Assembly (NCBI GenBank): GCA_018399685.1
Contig: JAGYOK010000023.1
Coordinates: 1 to 34,452 of the forward strand
Direction: 5' to 3'
DNA from: Alphaproteobacteria bacterium
GTDB taxonomy: Bacteria > Pseudomonadota > Alphaproteobacteria > Micavibrionales > Micavibrionaceae
Length of the DNA stretch: 34,452 nucleotides
Below are positions 1 to 8,718 of this stretch, in pieces (the stretch's first letter is position 1; the number at the start of each line of letters is the position of its first letter). The position numbers were made by a program, and so were the translations under genes. Below the pieces are notes generated by a model that was not told the origin of the DNA, did no database searches, and saw only the letters and a list, made by a program, of their open reading frames with translations.

Positions 1-190
1 AATGTGCCCCACAATTGCAGCGAGCACAAACCAAAGTAACAATATTTCATTGTTGCCGCGAATTATATCATGACCCGCCGTTCTTTTTTGGAAAAAGTTG
101 TGTATAGACCTATGAATAACGGGGATTGTTATGCTAAATCCCCAACTCCCGCTCCTCAAGCGCCTTAATCTCATCGCATTACAAATAACG

Positions 191-342
191 TCCCTCTCCC
201 CTCGGGGGAGAGGGATGGGGTGAGGGGGGATAATACTCTGTATGCCACCCCCACCTAACCTCCCCCTCAAGGGGGAGGGATTTAAGGGAGATTCCCCTCG
301 AACCTCAAGGGGGAGTGAGCGTGCGAACGAAAATTTGTTCGC
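191..342. repeat. Cluster of GC-rich palindromic repeats
   Basis: This gene-free stretch of 358 bases at the left edge holds three hairpins. Bases 191-200 pair perfectly with 206-215 (10 bp, CTCGG between them). Bases 259-266 pair with 271-278 (8 bp, loop TCAA). Bases 323-328 pair with 337-342. The phrases GGGGGAG and CTCAAGGGGGAG recur between them. The look is that of dispersed REP-like intergenic elements found in many proteobacteria. No coding frame or promoter was convincing. Confidence 0.6.
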
Positions 343-358
343 GTTGAACAAACAGCAG

Positions 359-1006
359 CTATAACAATTCTTTAATTTGCTTAAACACCTCTTCAAACAT
401 CTGTGTAGTCAAACGCCCGGTATTCGTATTGTAGCGCGAGCAGTGATAGCAATCCACGAGCAATAACCCATCGCCGATGTCATGCGCTTTACCGTGGGTA
501 AATTTAAAAGCCGATTGTTTGTTTCCCGTGGCCTTTATAACGGCGTTATGCGAGACCAGCCCCAAGCTCATAATTACTTTCAAAGAGCGCCCGCGCATAT
601 CTTCGATTTCTTTTTTCAGGAAAGCGTTGCAAGTATTTATCTCTGCGCCGGTTGGCTTGTTCTCCGGCGGCACGCATTTCACAGCATTTGTAATGCGCGC
701 ATTTATCATCTCCAGCCCGTCATCTTTACGCTCTTTGTATTCACCTTTGGCAAAGCCAAATTTTAGTAAAGTCTCATATAACAGCACTCCGGCGTAATCG
801 CCTGTAAAGGGGCGGCCTGAAAAGTTAGCTCCCCGCAAGCCGGGGGCAAGGCCGACAATAAGAAGCGGCGCGTCCCTAGACCCAAAAGAAGGAACCGGGG
901 CATTGTACTTGTCTGGAAACTTAACGCGATTCTCGTCAATAAATGATTTTAAACGCGGGCAAAGACAACAATCTTTATCGGGGAGTAATTCAAACATGCC
1001 CACCAT
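359..1006 (-). CDS. Uracil-DNA glycosylase, family 5 (UDGb) type
   Basis: This enzyme removes uracil from DNA to start base-excision repair. The 215-residue protein has a 4Fe-4S type cysteine set: C13 and C16 (CCLC), C111, and C126. Residues 52-70 carry GLAPGLRGAN followed by GRPFTGD, the signature of UDG family 5, which lacks the usual water-activating Asp or Asn. The second active-site motif, near 187-200, reads YHCSRYNTNTGRL. Here Cys replaces the Pro of the usual HPS form. The start could be ATG 1006 or the ATG three codons later. It is transcribed away from rpoZ, so it is probably a single-gene unit. I am confident of the superfamily and fairly sure of family 5 rather than family 4. Confidence 0.88.
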   Translation of the reverse strand: MVGMFELLPDKDCCLCPRLKSFIDENRVKFPDKYNAPVPSFGSRDAPLLIVGLAPGLRGANFSGRPFTGDYAGVLLYETLLKFGFAKGEYKERKDDGLEMINARITNAVKCVPPENKPTGAEINTCNAFLKKEIEDMRGRSLKVIMSLGLVSHNAVIKATGNKQSAFKFTHGKAHDIGDGLLLVDCYHCSRYNTNTGRLTTQMFEEVFKQIKELL

Positions 1007-1052
1007 AATGGGCAGGAAAGCCTTTTCGTCAAGCAGGTTTTGTAATTACATC

Positions 1053-1081
1053 TTGCATTTCTTTGTATCAGGCTTTATAAA
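1053..1081 (+). promoter_or_regulatory. Candidate sigma-70 promoter for rpoZ
   Basis: TTGCAT at 1053-1058 and TATAAA at 1076-1081 are separated by 17 bases. They lie about 50 bases before the rpoZ start codon. Read by eye only. Confidence 0.45.
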
Positions 1082-1129
1082 CTCGGTGATTATACCCTCG
1101 GATTTAAAGAAAACAGGAATTTTTGATCA

Positions 1130-1546
1130 ATGGCACGTGTTACCGTAGAAGATTGTATTGATAAAATTGATAGCCGCTTTGAGCTTGTTATGCTCGCATC
1201 CCAGCGCGCACGCAAAATCGGCACAGGCGCGCCTCTGACCGTTGAAAAAGACAATGATAAAAAGACAGTTATCTCCTTGCGCGAAATCGCAGAAGAAACA
1301 ATCAGCCTGACCGAGCTTAAAGAAGATATGATTCAAAGCTATCAGCGCTACTTGCCTCAGGATCCCGAAGAAGAGATCATTGACTTTATGGATGGTGAGA
1401 AAGAATGGGGCGAAATGGCAGATTCTAAAGCTTCCGGCATGTATGCGGATGAAGAAGTTACGGCTGACACCGAGGATGATGATGACAGCGAAGAAGATGA
1501 TGATGACGACAAAGACCCGACGCTGGGCGATATCGCTGGCGTTTAA
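1130..1546 (+). CDS. rpoZ: DNA-directed RNA polymerase omega subunit
   Basis: Omega helps fold and assemble the beta-prime subunit of RNA polymerase. The first 60 or so residues match the family: MARVTVEDC at the start, then the [12 protein letters not shown] helix and the conserved block around VISLREIAE. At 138 residues the protein is longer than enterobacterial omega. The extra length is a C-terminal tail that becomes extremely acidic near residues 112-130, with runs of Asp and Glu. Such tails are common in alphaproteobacteria. An AGGAA ribosome-binding site lies at 1115-1119. A terminator-like hairpin follows at 1573-1600. As in many alphaproteobacteria, rpoZ lies shortly before rsh, which makes a link to the stringent response plausible because ppGpp binds near omega. 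Confidence 0.95.
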   Translation: MARVTVEDCIDKIDSRFELVMLASQRARKIGTGAPLTVEKDNDKKTVISLREIAEETISLTELKEDMIQSYQRYLPQDPEEEIIDFMDGEKEWGEMADSKASGMYADEEVTADTEDDDDSEEDDDDDKDPTLGDIAGV

Positions 1547-1572
1547 TTTAAAAGGTTAAATAATTAAGTTAT

Positions 1573-1600
1573 AAGGCCAGAATTATCTGGCCTTTAGTTT
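1573..1600 (+). terminator. Rho-independent terminator after rpoZ
   Basis: Bases 1573-1581 pair perfectly with 1586-1594 (9 bp, loop ATTA). T-rich sequence follows. It separates rpoZ from the small gene downstream. Confidence 0.7.
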
Positions 1601-1693
1601 AAGCAAAGGGGAAACCCCAAAAGTTTGCAATAAATATAATTAATTGCTAAACTTAAACGATAAAAAAACAATACCTTTTCAGGAGATAAAAAT

Positions 1694-1891
1694 ATGGGTG
1701 TGGCTAAAGTGGGAACAGGAGTTACAGTCGGCGGCGTAGGAGCTGCTGGCATGGTAGGAACTACTGTGGCAGCTTTTGAAGCGGCTGCGGCTGGTGCCTT
1801 GACACTTTCCGGTGCCGGTGCGTTGGCTGTGCCTGCGGCACTTTCCGCTACATTGTTGTATGGTGGATATAGAATTCTGGATAATGACTAG
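1694..1891 (+). CDS. Small glycine/alanine-rich hydrophobic protein
   Basis: This 65-residue protein is not recognised. It is rich in Gly, Ala, Val and Thr, with glycine-zipper spacing near residues 8-30 and a second hydrophobic stretch at about 34-58. It ends in a short polar tail (RILDND). It has no clear signal peptide. The composition suggests one or two short membrane-inserted helices. A good ribosome-binding site (AGGAGA, 1680-1685) sits 8 bases before ATG 1694. Hairpin terminators flank the gene on both sides, so it is probably a single-gene transcript. Bacteriocin-like or holin-like peptides share this kind of composition, but nothing here proves either role. The ribosome-binding site and terminators argue for a real gene. 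Confidence 0.6.
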   Translation: MGVAKVGTGVTVGGVGAAGMVGTTVAAFEAAAAGALTLSGAGALAVPAALSATLLYGGYRILDND

Positions 1892-1928
1892 AAGATCATT
1901 ATAGATAAGAGAAAATATTTTTTAATAA

Positions 1929-1955
1929 GCCGGTAAATTTTCCGGCCTTTTTCAT
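1929..1955 (+). terminator. Rho-independent terminator after the small gene
   Basis: GCCGG (1929-1933) pairs with CCGGC (1942-1946), and a T-rich run follows from 1948. It lies just after the 65-residue gene and before rsh. Confidence 0.65.
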
Positions 1956-2100
1956 TTTTGCTTAAACATTTCATATTTATATTGGTGTGTCAGGGCATGG
2001 GAGAATCTTAAGTTTTCCCAAGGCCAAAATCATGATAGCTTTATAAATTCTGACCTTAATATAAATATAAGAAAAACAATTCTCTTAAGTAAAACAAAAA

Positions 2101-4257
2101 ATGATTCACCTTGAAAAACTAAAACAAGCGATTGCCGAATACGATCCGGAATTTGATCGGGAGCTGATCGAAAAAGCTTTCCTTTATGCAAAGGAGAAGC
2201 ATGACGGGCAATTCCGTTCTTCGGGCGAGCCATACTACACCCACCCTGTCGAAGTTGCAGGCATACTGGCAGAAATGAAAATGGGCGCAACGACGATTGC
2301 CACAGCCATTTTGCATGATACGGTCGAAGACACTACCGCTACTATTGAGGATATAGAAAAGAAATTCAACAAAACGATTGCCGATCTGGTTAACGGGGTT
2401 AGCAAGCTGACAAGGATTGAAAGCCAGACACTTGAAGGCAAACAGGCCGAAAACTTCCGCAAGCTTCTTTTGGCCATGTCCGAAGATATCCGCGTGCTTT
2501 TGGTAAAGCTGGCCGACCGCTTGCATAATATGCGCACAATTAGCGGCATAAAAAGGGATGACAAACGAAGACGCATAGCTCTGGAAACGCTGGAAATATA
2601 CGCGCCTCTGGCCGAGCGCATAGGCATACACCGTATTAAAGAAGAGCTTGAAGATCTGTGTTTTGAGCAAATCAACCCCGAAGCGCGGGAAAGCATCACG
2701 AACCGTCTGGCGTATTTACGTGAGGAGGGACACGGCGTCGTTGATGGCATTATTGACGAGCTCCAGAATCTCATGGCCAAGGCAGGCATTAACGCCGAGA
2801 TTACAGGACGTGAAAAACCCCGCTATTCCATCTGGAAAAAGATGCAGCGCAAGAAAGTCACCTTTGAGCAGCTTTCAGACATTATGGCGTTTCGCATCAT
2901 TGTCGATACTACAGAGGAATGTTATCTCGTTTTAGGGACGATCCACGGAAAGTACCATAGCGTCCCCGGGCGCTTTAAGGACTATATTTCTACGCCAAAG
3001 CCTAACGGTTACCGCTCGATCCATACCACGATTATGGGCCCCCGCCGTCAGCGCATCGAGGTGCAGATAAGAACGCAGCAAATGCACGCCGAGGCAGAGC
3101 TTGGAGTTGCCGCGCACTGGGCTTATAAAGGTGATGCCAGTCCAAAACAGCGTGATGTCACAAAGTATCGCTGGCTGCGCGAATTGCTTGATATTCTGGA
3201 ACAGGAGCAAAAGCCCGAAGATTTCTGGGAAAACACCAAGCTGGAGCTTTTTCAGGATCAGGTCTTTGTCTTTACACCAAGAGGGGATCTGATCGAGCTG
3301 CCTAATGGCGCCACACCGATCGATTTTGCTTACGCCATTCACTCGGATATCGGAGATCGCTGCGTCGGCGCGAAAATTAATGGCCGCATTGCCCCGCTGA
3401 ACTCCCGCCTTGTGAACGGCGATCAGGTCGATGTTATTACAGCTAAAACGCAAAAGCCCTCACCAACGTGGGAGCGCTTTGTCGTCACAGGAAAAGCAAG
3501 ATCTCATATCCGCAAATATGTCCGTAACCAGCAACGTGACGAGTTTATTACGCTGGGCAAAGCCATGATCCAGAAAGTCTTCCGTCAGGAAGGCTATGAG
3601 TTTACCGAAAAAGCTCTGGCAGCGGCGCAGGAACATTACCGTATTGATGATGTGGATGATATCTACGCCAATATTGGCGCTGGAGTTTTCGTTACACGCG
3701 ATGTTTTCAAGATCATTTTCCCCGGACATCAAACCGAAATGGCAAAGCGTCCGTCCGAGCAGATGGATAAGATCACAAAGCTTATCCGACCGGATGACAG
3801 CGGCCCTATGCCCATCAAAGGACTTATCCCCGGAATGGCGATGCATTTTGCCCGCTGTTGTCACCCGTTGCCGGGCGATAGAATTGTCGGCATCGTGACC
3901 ACCGGAAAAGGCGTGACCATTCATACGATTGATTGCGATACGCTCGAGAACTTTGCCGATACGCCGGAGCGCTGGCTTGATGTTTCGTGGGGTGATAAAG
4001 GCGAAAAACCGGAAGTGCAGGTTGGCCGCTTGAACATGACTATCGCCAACGAACCAAATGCGCTGGGAACTGTCACAACAGTAATCGGACGCAACGGTGG
4101 AAATATCACAAACCTTAAAATCATCAATCGCTCAATTGATTTTTGGGATATGATTATGGATATCGGGGTTAAGGATACCAAGCATCTGAATAATATAATC
4201 GCCGCCCTGCGCGCCACGCCGTGCATAGTTTCAGTCGAACGTTCCAAAGGAGGGTAA
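2101..4257 (+). CDS. rsh: Bifunctional (p)ppGpp synthetase/hydrolase (RelA/SpoT homologue)
   Basis: This is the long-form RSH enzyme that makes and degrades the alarmone (p)ppGpp. The 718-residue protein has all domains in order. The N-terminal HD hydrolase has H48 and the H72-D73 pair. The synthetase domain covers about 235-345 and has RFKD at 291-294; the RxKD form is typical of bifunctional enzymes, whereas RelA-only enzymes have ExDD. A TGS domain lies at about 386-448. A conserved Cys-rich/zinc-finger-like region near 578-612 contains CCHPLPGD. An ACT domain fills about 640-716. Both catalytic halves look intact, which fits the single Rsh usual in alphaproteobacteria. No clear ribosome-binding site precedes ATG 2101. 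The gene ends only 14 bases from the convergent apt gene. Confidence 0.96.
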   Translation: MIHLEKLKQAIAEYDPEFDRELIEKAFLYAKEKHDGQFRSSGEPYYTHPVEVAGILAEMKMGATTIATAILHDTVEDTTATIEDIEKKFNKTIADLVNGVSKLTRIESQTLEGKQAENFRKLLLAMSEDIRVLLVKLADRLHNMRTISGIKRDDKRRRIALETLEIYAPLAERIGIHRIKEELEDLCFEQINPEARESITNRLAYLREEGHGVVDGIIDELQNLMAKAGINAEITGREKPRYSIWKKMQRKKVTFEQLSDIMAFRIIVDTTEECYLVLGTIHGKYHSVPGRFKDYISTPKPNGYRSIHTTIMGPRRQRIEVQIRTQQMHAEAELGVAAHWAYKGDASPKQRDVTKYRWLRELLDILEQEQKPEDFWENTKLELFQDQVFVFTPRGDLIELPNGATPIDFAYAIHSDIGDRCVGAKINGRIAPLNSRLVNGDQVDVITAKTQKPSPTWERFVVTGKARSHIRKYVRNQQRDEFITLGKAMIQKVFRQEGYEFTEKALAAAQEHYRIDDVDDIYANIGAGVFVTRDVFKIIFPGHQTEMAKRPSEQMDKITKLIRPDDSGPMPIKGLIPGMAMHFARCCHPLPGDRIVGIVTTGKGVTIHTIDCDTLENFADTPERWLDVSWGDKGEKPEVQVGRLNMTIANEPNALGTVTTVIGRNGGNITNLKIINRSIDFWDMIMDIGVKDTKHLNNIIAALRATPCIVSVERSKGG

Positions 4258-4271
4258 CGGCTACTAAATCT

Positions 4272-4796
4272 CTAAGGAACCAGCGGAGCCTGCACCAGCC
4301 CTTCAAAAGCAAAGTCCATTTTATCGCGGCCTTTAAGCTCGTATAGCTCAATAACACAGGCGCCGAGCACAACCTCGCCACCAAGCTTTTTAACCAGATC
4401 AGCGCTCGCTTTCATGGTTCCGCCAGTCGCCATAAGGTCATCAAGAATAGCAACTTTCATCCACGGCTTGATCAGACCTTTTTGCAGCTCGATAGCATCG
4501 GTCCCGTATTCTAGCTCGTATTCCTGCTTTACCACCTCGCCGGGCAGCTTGCCGGGCTTGCGGATCATTCCAAAAGGAAGGCCTAACTTTAACGCAACGG
4601 GCACTCCGGTTACAAATCCGCGGGATTCCGCTCCAAGGACAATTTGCGCGCCGTTGTCACGGACAAGCTCGCACAATCGGTCGTTTATTTTGTTCCATAC
4701 ATTCGGTCTGGCAAGAGCAGATTGAATATCATAAAAGTTAATTCCAGGCTTGGGGAAGTCAGGATATACATTGAAATAAGGTAGCAACTCGTTCAT
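4272..4796 (-). CDS. apt: Adenine phosphoribosyltransferase
   Basis: Apt salvages adenine by joining it to PRPP to form AMP. The PRPP-binding loop is clear as AILDDLMATGGTM near residues 115-127. The N-terminal YFNVYPDFPKPGINFYDI block and GAESRGF are also typical. Starting at ATG 4796 gives 174 residues, normal for the family. This start is preferred over an in-frame ATG 54 bases upstream because AGGAAGG lies just ahead of it at the right distance. The gene converges on rsh with a 14-base gap and is divergent from the DUF2062 gene. A link to purine nucleotide economy beside rsh is possible but unproven. Confidence 0.94.
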   Translation of the reverse strand: MNELLPYFNVYPDFPKPGINFYDIQSALARPNVWNKINDRLCELVRDNGAQIVLGAESRGFVTGVPVALKLGLPFGMIRKPGKLPGEVVKQEYELEYGTDAIELQKGLIKPWMKVAILDDLMATGGTMKASADLVKKLGGEVVLGACVIELYELKGRDKMDFAFEGLVQAPLVP

Positions 4797-4930
4797 CAAA
4801 AACCTTCCTGTTGTATTGTGCTTAAAAGTCCAGATTTTTCTTTCAACCATTCTTTATCTTTGTATACTCTATAATTTAAGAGAATGGTCAATCGAAAAGT
4901 AAGTTTATATCAGGGTTAGAGTCTATAAAA

Positions 4931-5527
4931 ATGTTCAAAAGGCGCAAACCCTTAACATTCATTCAGTCGGTAGGCGAAGCTTTTTGGCCCTCAATGGGCT
5001 GGAAGCGCGCATTTATTTATGCCAGACACAGATTGTTGAGAATAGCAGACACAACCCACAGCCTTGCTTTAGGGCTGGCTATCGGTATGGGAGTATCCTT
5101 TTCCCCAATTCTAGGAACACACTTTATTCAAGCCGCTATTCTGGCCTACATTATGCGCGGGAATATTTTCACGGCGATGATGGGTACGTTTTTCGGCAAC
5201 CCATGGACATTTCCTTTTATCTGGTGGTCGGGCTTTTCGCTTGGCAGGTTCCTGTTTAGCTTGCTAGGAATTAGCGGAGCAGGGGATATCCCGAATAACG
5301 CAAGTTTTTCCGCCATGTGGGATGTTGCAAAATCTCATCCTATGGAACTGTTTTTGCCATGGATGCTTGGTGGATATATTATATTATTTTTGGTTATTCC
5401 ACCGGCTTATTTTGTAAATTTTCAACTGGTTCGTGCAGCAAAAAAAGCCAAGGCAAAAGCAAAAGAATTGCGTCAGGAAAAGCGCAGACAGGAAAAGTTA
5501 AACGCCGCAGGGCAGGAGATTCAGTAA
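4931..5527 (+). CDS. DUF2062 family membrane protein
   Basis: This 198-residue protein matches the DUF2062 pattern: hydrophobic helices with GLAIGMGVSFSPILGTH at about 48-64 and a conserved FFGNPWTFPF segment near 88-97. A further membrane helix lies at about 140-160. The C-terminal 35 residues are a highly charged Lys/Arg/Glu helix likely to be cytoplasmic. The molecular role of the family is not settled. Its stop codon TAA shares one base with the ATG of acpS, so the two are probably translationally coupled. It opens the acpS-lepB-rnc-era run, so envelope or lipid-related work is a fair guess only. Confidence 0.85.
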   Translation: MFKRRKPLTFIQSVGEAFWPSMGWKRAFIYARHRLLRIADTTHSLALGLAIGMGVSFSPILGTHFIQAAILAYIMRGNIFTAMMGTFFGNPWTFPFIWWSGFSLGRFLFSLLGISGAGDIPNNASFSAMWDVAKSHPMELFLPWMLGGYIILFLVIPPAYFVNFQLVRAAKKAKAKAKELRQEKRRQEKLNAAGQEIQ

Positions 5528-5928
5528 TGATAATCGGCATTGGCAATGATCTGGTAGATATCCGGCGCATCGAAAAGCTTTTGGAAGAAACAGGTGAGAG
5601 CTTTGTTAAGCGGTGCTTTACTGAAGAAGAAAGCGCCAAAGCAAAAAAACATAATACCAAAAAAGGAAAAAGCGGGACGTACGCAAAACGCTATGCCGCC
5701 AAGGAAGCTTGCGCCAAAGCTTTGGGGTCGGGCTTTGCCGGAGGGGTAGAGATGCGCGATATTGGCGTACGCACAGATAAAAATGGCCGCCCTTTTTTAG
5801 AGCTTGAGGGGGGAGCGCTAAAACGGCTTGAGGCTATAACCCCGCAAGATAAGATAGCCCAGATGCATTTATCGTTAAGCGATGAATATCCGTATGCTCA
5901 GGCTTTCGTGGTGATTGAAGCCATATAA
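5527..5928 (+). CDS. acpS: Holo-[acyl-carrier-protein] synthase
   Basis: AcpS transfers the 4'-phosphopantetheine arm from CoA to acyl carrier protein, activating fatty-acid synthesis. The 133-residue protein starts MIIGIGNDLVDIRRIE, with the metal-binding Asp of the GNDLVDI motif. It has the second signature YAAKEACAKALG near residues 57-68, including the catalytic Glu. ATG 5527 overlaps the stop of the upstream DUF2062 gene. An upstream in-frame extension (from 5317) would lie wholly inside that gene and is not used. It is followed by lepB, an arrangement common in alphaproteobacteria. Confidence 0.95.
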   Translation: MIIGIGNDLVDIRRIEKLLEETGESFVKRCFTEEESAKAKKHNTKKGKSGTYAKRYAAKEACAKALGSGFAGGVEMRDIGVRTDKNGRPFLELEGGALKRLEAITPQDKIAQMHLSLSDEYPYAQAFVVIEAI

Positions 5929-5995
5929 GCTTATTTTATTTGTAAGCTTTAATCTTTGCTGGTATTGTCCGGCGATTTCTTGTAAACCCATTGAT

Positions 5996-6817
5996 ATGTT
6001 TGATAAAGCAGAAAATATGACCCACAGCGACAACCAAGGCGATGACATAGAGAAAAAACCGGTATTGCTTGAAAAGCATGAAATCGGTGAATTCGCCAAG
6101 ACTGCACTGGTTGCTGTAGTAATTGCCCTGATTATTCGTTCGGTTTTTTTCGAGCCTTTTAATATTCCTTCCGGCTCAATGAAGCCGACTCTTCTGGTGG
6201 GTGACTATCTGTTCGTTAATAAGCCCGCCTATGGCTATAGCCGCTATTCCTTCCCTTTTGCGATTGCCCCGATTGAAGGGCGGGTTTTTGCCAAAGAGCC
6301 AAAGCGCGGCGATGTGGTCGTTTTTGCCCTACCGGGTAATGAAAGCATTGATTATATCAAACGTGTGGTCGGACTGCCCGGCGATGAAATTCAGGTTATG
6401 CGCGGGCGCTTGTTCATTAACGATGAAATTGTTCCAAGAGAGCTTATCGAAACAAAAGAAATTATCAAAGACAGCGGCGAAAAAAATGTTGTAAGCGAGT
6501 ATATAGAAACTCTGCCCGGAGACATTAAACACCACATATATGAAGAGACAGATAACGAGCGGCTGGACAATACGCCAATATTTACAGTGCCTGACGGACA
6601 TTATTTCGTAATGGGTGATAATCGCGATAACTCTCAAGATAGCAGGGTTCCTGACCATGTAGGGCCGGTGCCTTTTGAAAATATTATCGGGAGAGCCGAT
6701 TTTCTGTTCTTCTCGACCAATGGTTATGCACGCTTGTTCGAGTTTTGGAAATGGCCGTGGAGCATTCGCTATAAACGCTTGTTTATGGATATAGACCCTT
6801 TGCGTCCTAAAGAATAG
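5996..6817 (+). CDS. lepB: Signal peptidase I
   Basis: LepB cleaves signal peptides from proteins exported by Sec and Tat. It is anchored in the inner membrane with its active site in the periplasm. A single N-terminal helix lies at about 34-52. The catalytic Ser is S61 in PSGSMKPTL, and the catalytic Lys is K122 in YIKRVVGLPGDE. The late GDNRDNSQDSR box is complete. The length is 273 residues from ATG 5996. ATG 6017 is an equally possible start, and neither has a strong ribosome-binding site. The gene lies in the acpS-lepB-rnc-era run. Confidence 0.94.
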   Translation: MFDKAENMTHSDNQGDDIEKKPVLLEKHEIGEFAKTALVAVVIALIIRSVFFEPFNIPSGSMKPTLLVGDYLFVNKPAYGYSRYSFPFAIAPIEGRVFAKEPKRGDVVVFALPGNESIDYIKRVVGLPGDEIQVMRGRLFINDEIVPRELIETKEIIKDSGEKNVVSEYIETLPGDIKHHIYEETDNERLDNTPIFTVPDGHYFVMGDNRDNSQDSRVPDHVGPVPFENIIGRADFLFFSTNGYARLFEFWKWPWSIRYKRLFMDIDPLRPKE

Positions 6818-6843
6818 CAAACAGGGGAGCGAGAACAAAGACG

Positions 6844-7530
6844 ATGAGCTTTGAGCCTAAACCAATAGAAGAATTGCAGGAAAAAATCGGGTACGTTTTT
6901 AAAAACCCCGATTTGTTACGCACGGCGCTTACTCACTCAAGTACAGGCGGGCAGGAAAACTATGAGCGTCTTGAGTTTCTGGGCGATCGTGTCCTTGGGC
7001 TGGTTATCGCAACTTTGCTGTTCAAGCGATTTCCCGAAGAACGGGAAGGCGATCTGGCAAAGCGTCTGGCTTCTCTGGTTCAAGGAGAAACGCTGGCCGA
7101 GCTTTCAGCGAGCCTGTCTCTGGGTGATTACATTTTTTTCTCTGGCGCAGAGGCCGCGGCTGGCGGAGCAAAAAACGATCATATTCTCGCCGATGTATTC
7201 GAAGCCTTAATAGGCGCGTTATACCTTGATGGGAGCTATGAACACTGCGCCCGCCTTATAGAAGCTCATTGGCAGGAAGTGCTTTACACAATGCGCTGCC
7301 CGCCTCGACATCCTAAAACTATGGTTCAGGAATGGGCACAAGGCAAAGGGTTGCCGCTCCCGATTTATGAGATTGTTTCTCAAAGCGGGCCGGATCATGC
7401 TCCCGAATTTGAAGTATGTTTAAGCGTAATGGGGCATCCGCCGATTATCGTAAGCGGGCGATCCCGCGCCGATGCTGAGAAAAAAGCCGCCAGCGAATTT
7501 GTAGAAGGTATACCGGAAGATGAGCGATAA
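6844..7530 (+). CDS. rnc: Ribonuclease III
   Basis: RNase III cuts double-stranded RNA, including rRNA precursors. The 228-residue protein has the catalytic signature ERLEFLGDRVL at about 41-51. The second acidic cluster HILADVFEALIGALYLD lies near 117-133. A double-stranded-RNA-binding domain occupies about 158-225, with the usual KKAA end. A GGGGAGCGAGAA stretch ahead of ATG 6844 can serve as ribosome-binding site. Its last 11 bases overlap the start of era, so the pair is probably translated together. Confidence 0.96.
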   Translation: MSFEPKPIEELQEKIGYVFKNPDLLRTALTHSSTGGQENYERLEFLGDRVLGLVIATLLFKRFPEEREGDLAKRLASLVQGETLAELSASLSLGDYIFFSGAEAAAGGAKNDHILADVFEALIGALYLDGSYEHCARLIEAHWQEVLYTMRCPPRHPKTMVQEWAQGKGLPLPIYEIVSQSGPDHAPEFEVCLSVMGHPPIIVSGRSRADAEKKAASEFVEGIPEDER

Positions 7531-8449
7531 AATCATGCCTGATAAAAACCCCCAACGTTGTGGCTTTGTAAGCGTTATAGGTCTTCCCAATGCCGGTAAA
7601 TCAACGCTTGTAAATACGCTCGTTGGCTCCAAAGTATCGATTGTTTCGCGTAAAGTGCAAACCACGCGAAGCCGCATTCTTGGCATTTCTATCCATGAAA
7701 ACTCCCAGATTGTGCTTATTGATACGCCCGGTATCTTCAATCCGAAAAAGACGCTGGAAAGGGCGATGGTTAATGCCGCTATCTCCAGCTTTGAAGATGC
7801 CGATTACATCATCCATATTGTCGATGCCGCGGCTAAAAAATCCATGGACAATAACGCCGCTCTTAATAAAGCTTTGACGGAGCGCGGGGCAGGGAATGTT
7901 ATCCTTGTCCTTAACAAGGTTGATAGAATTGACAAAATAAAGTTGCTTGCCCTGACGCAGGAAATGAATGATGCATACCCGTACAAGGCAACCTTTATGG
8001 TTAGCGCGCTACAAGGCAAAGGGGTAGACGATCTTTTAGCCTATCTGGCCGGTATTGTGCCCGAAGGAATCTGGATGTATTCCGAAGACCAGATTACCGA
8101 TATGCCAATGCGCTTGATGGCAGCAGAAATCACGCGGGAAAAAATATTCGATCTTGTCCATCAGGAAATTCCCTATTCCGTCTTTGTAAAAACCGAAGAG
8201 TGGGAAAATTTTGACAATGGAAGCGTAAAGATATCACAGCTTATATACGTACAAAAGGAAAGCCAGAAAGGTATTTTGCTGGGTAAAAAGGGCGCCAAGA
8301 TTAAGGCCGTCGGGCTTGCCGCCCGCGAAGAGCTGGAAAAAATCATGGGGGTGAGAGTGCATCTGAAAACCTTCGTGCGTGTGCAGGAAAACTGGGCCGA
8401 GCAGGCAGAAAATTATGAGATATTCGGCCTCGATTTGCCGGTGCAATAG
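7520..8449 (+). CDS. era: GTPase Era
   Basis: Era binds 16S rRNA and assists 30S ribosome assembly. The 309-residue protein has GTPase motifs G1 (GLPNAGKST, about 21-29), G3 (DTPG) and G4 (NKVD). A C-terminal KH RNA-binding domain contains GKKGAKIKAVG. The start may be ATG 7520, overlapping rnc by 11 bases, or the ATG at 7535. The recO gene that often follows era is not present here. Instead a 269-base gap leads to gcrA. Confidence 0.96.
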   Translation: MSDKIMPDKNPQRCGFVSVIGLPNAGKSTLVNTLVGSKVSIVSRKVQTTRSRILGISIHENSQIVLIDTPGIFNPKKTLERAMVNAAISSFEDADYIIHIVDAAAKKSMDNNAALNKALTERGAGNVILVLNKVDRIDKIKLLALTQEMNDAYPYKATFMVSALQGKGVDDLLAYLAGIVPEGIWMYSEDQITDMPMRLMAAEITREKIFDLVHQEIPYSVFVKTEEWENFDNGSVKISQLIYVQKESQKGILLGKKGAKIKAVGLAAREELEKIMGVRVHLKTFVRVQENWAEQAENYEIFGLDLPVQ

Positions 8450-8471
8450 CCACCTTTGTTTGCGGTGAGAG

Positions 8472-8493
8472 GGATTCTCTTTTTAAAGAATCC
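8472..8493. promoter_or_regulatory. Hairpin carrying two GANTC sites
   Basis: Bases 8472-8478 pair with 8487-8493 (7 bp). Each arm contains one GANTC site (8473-8477 and 8488-8492), the target of the CcrM cell-cycle methylase in alphaproteobacteria. They are the only two GANTC sites I found between era and gcrA. The position, 230 bases before gcrA, makes a regulatory role conceivable. It could equally be a weak end structure for era. Confidence 0.35.
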
Positions 8494-8631
8494 GTCGGGC
8501 ATACTTGCTTATTTCTATAATGTCAAACATAAATGGGCGCCGAAGAGCTTATCAAAAGCACATAGTGTGGATAAAGAAATTTTTTTATTTTTATCCCTAG
8601 CCACTTTCTCCGGTTCCTGATACATTAGATC

Positions 8632-8637
8632 TATACT
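8632..8637 (+). promoter_or_regulatory. Candidate -10 element for gcrA
   Basis: TATACT lies about 80 bases before the gcrA start. No matching -35 hexamer stands at the right distance, so an activator-dependent promoter would be needed. Weak evidence. Confidence 0.25.
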
Positions 8638-8718
8638 AAAAAAAGACAAAAAATACGTTATAAATCAACACCTTGAGTTGATTTTGGCTTGTGTGTATAT
8701 AAAAGGCTGGAGGAATTA

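Noticed and set aside
6329-6838. Minus-strand frame of 169 codons opposite lepB
   Set aside because: An antisense shadow. lepB has all its catalytic motifs in the plus frame.
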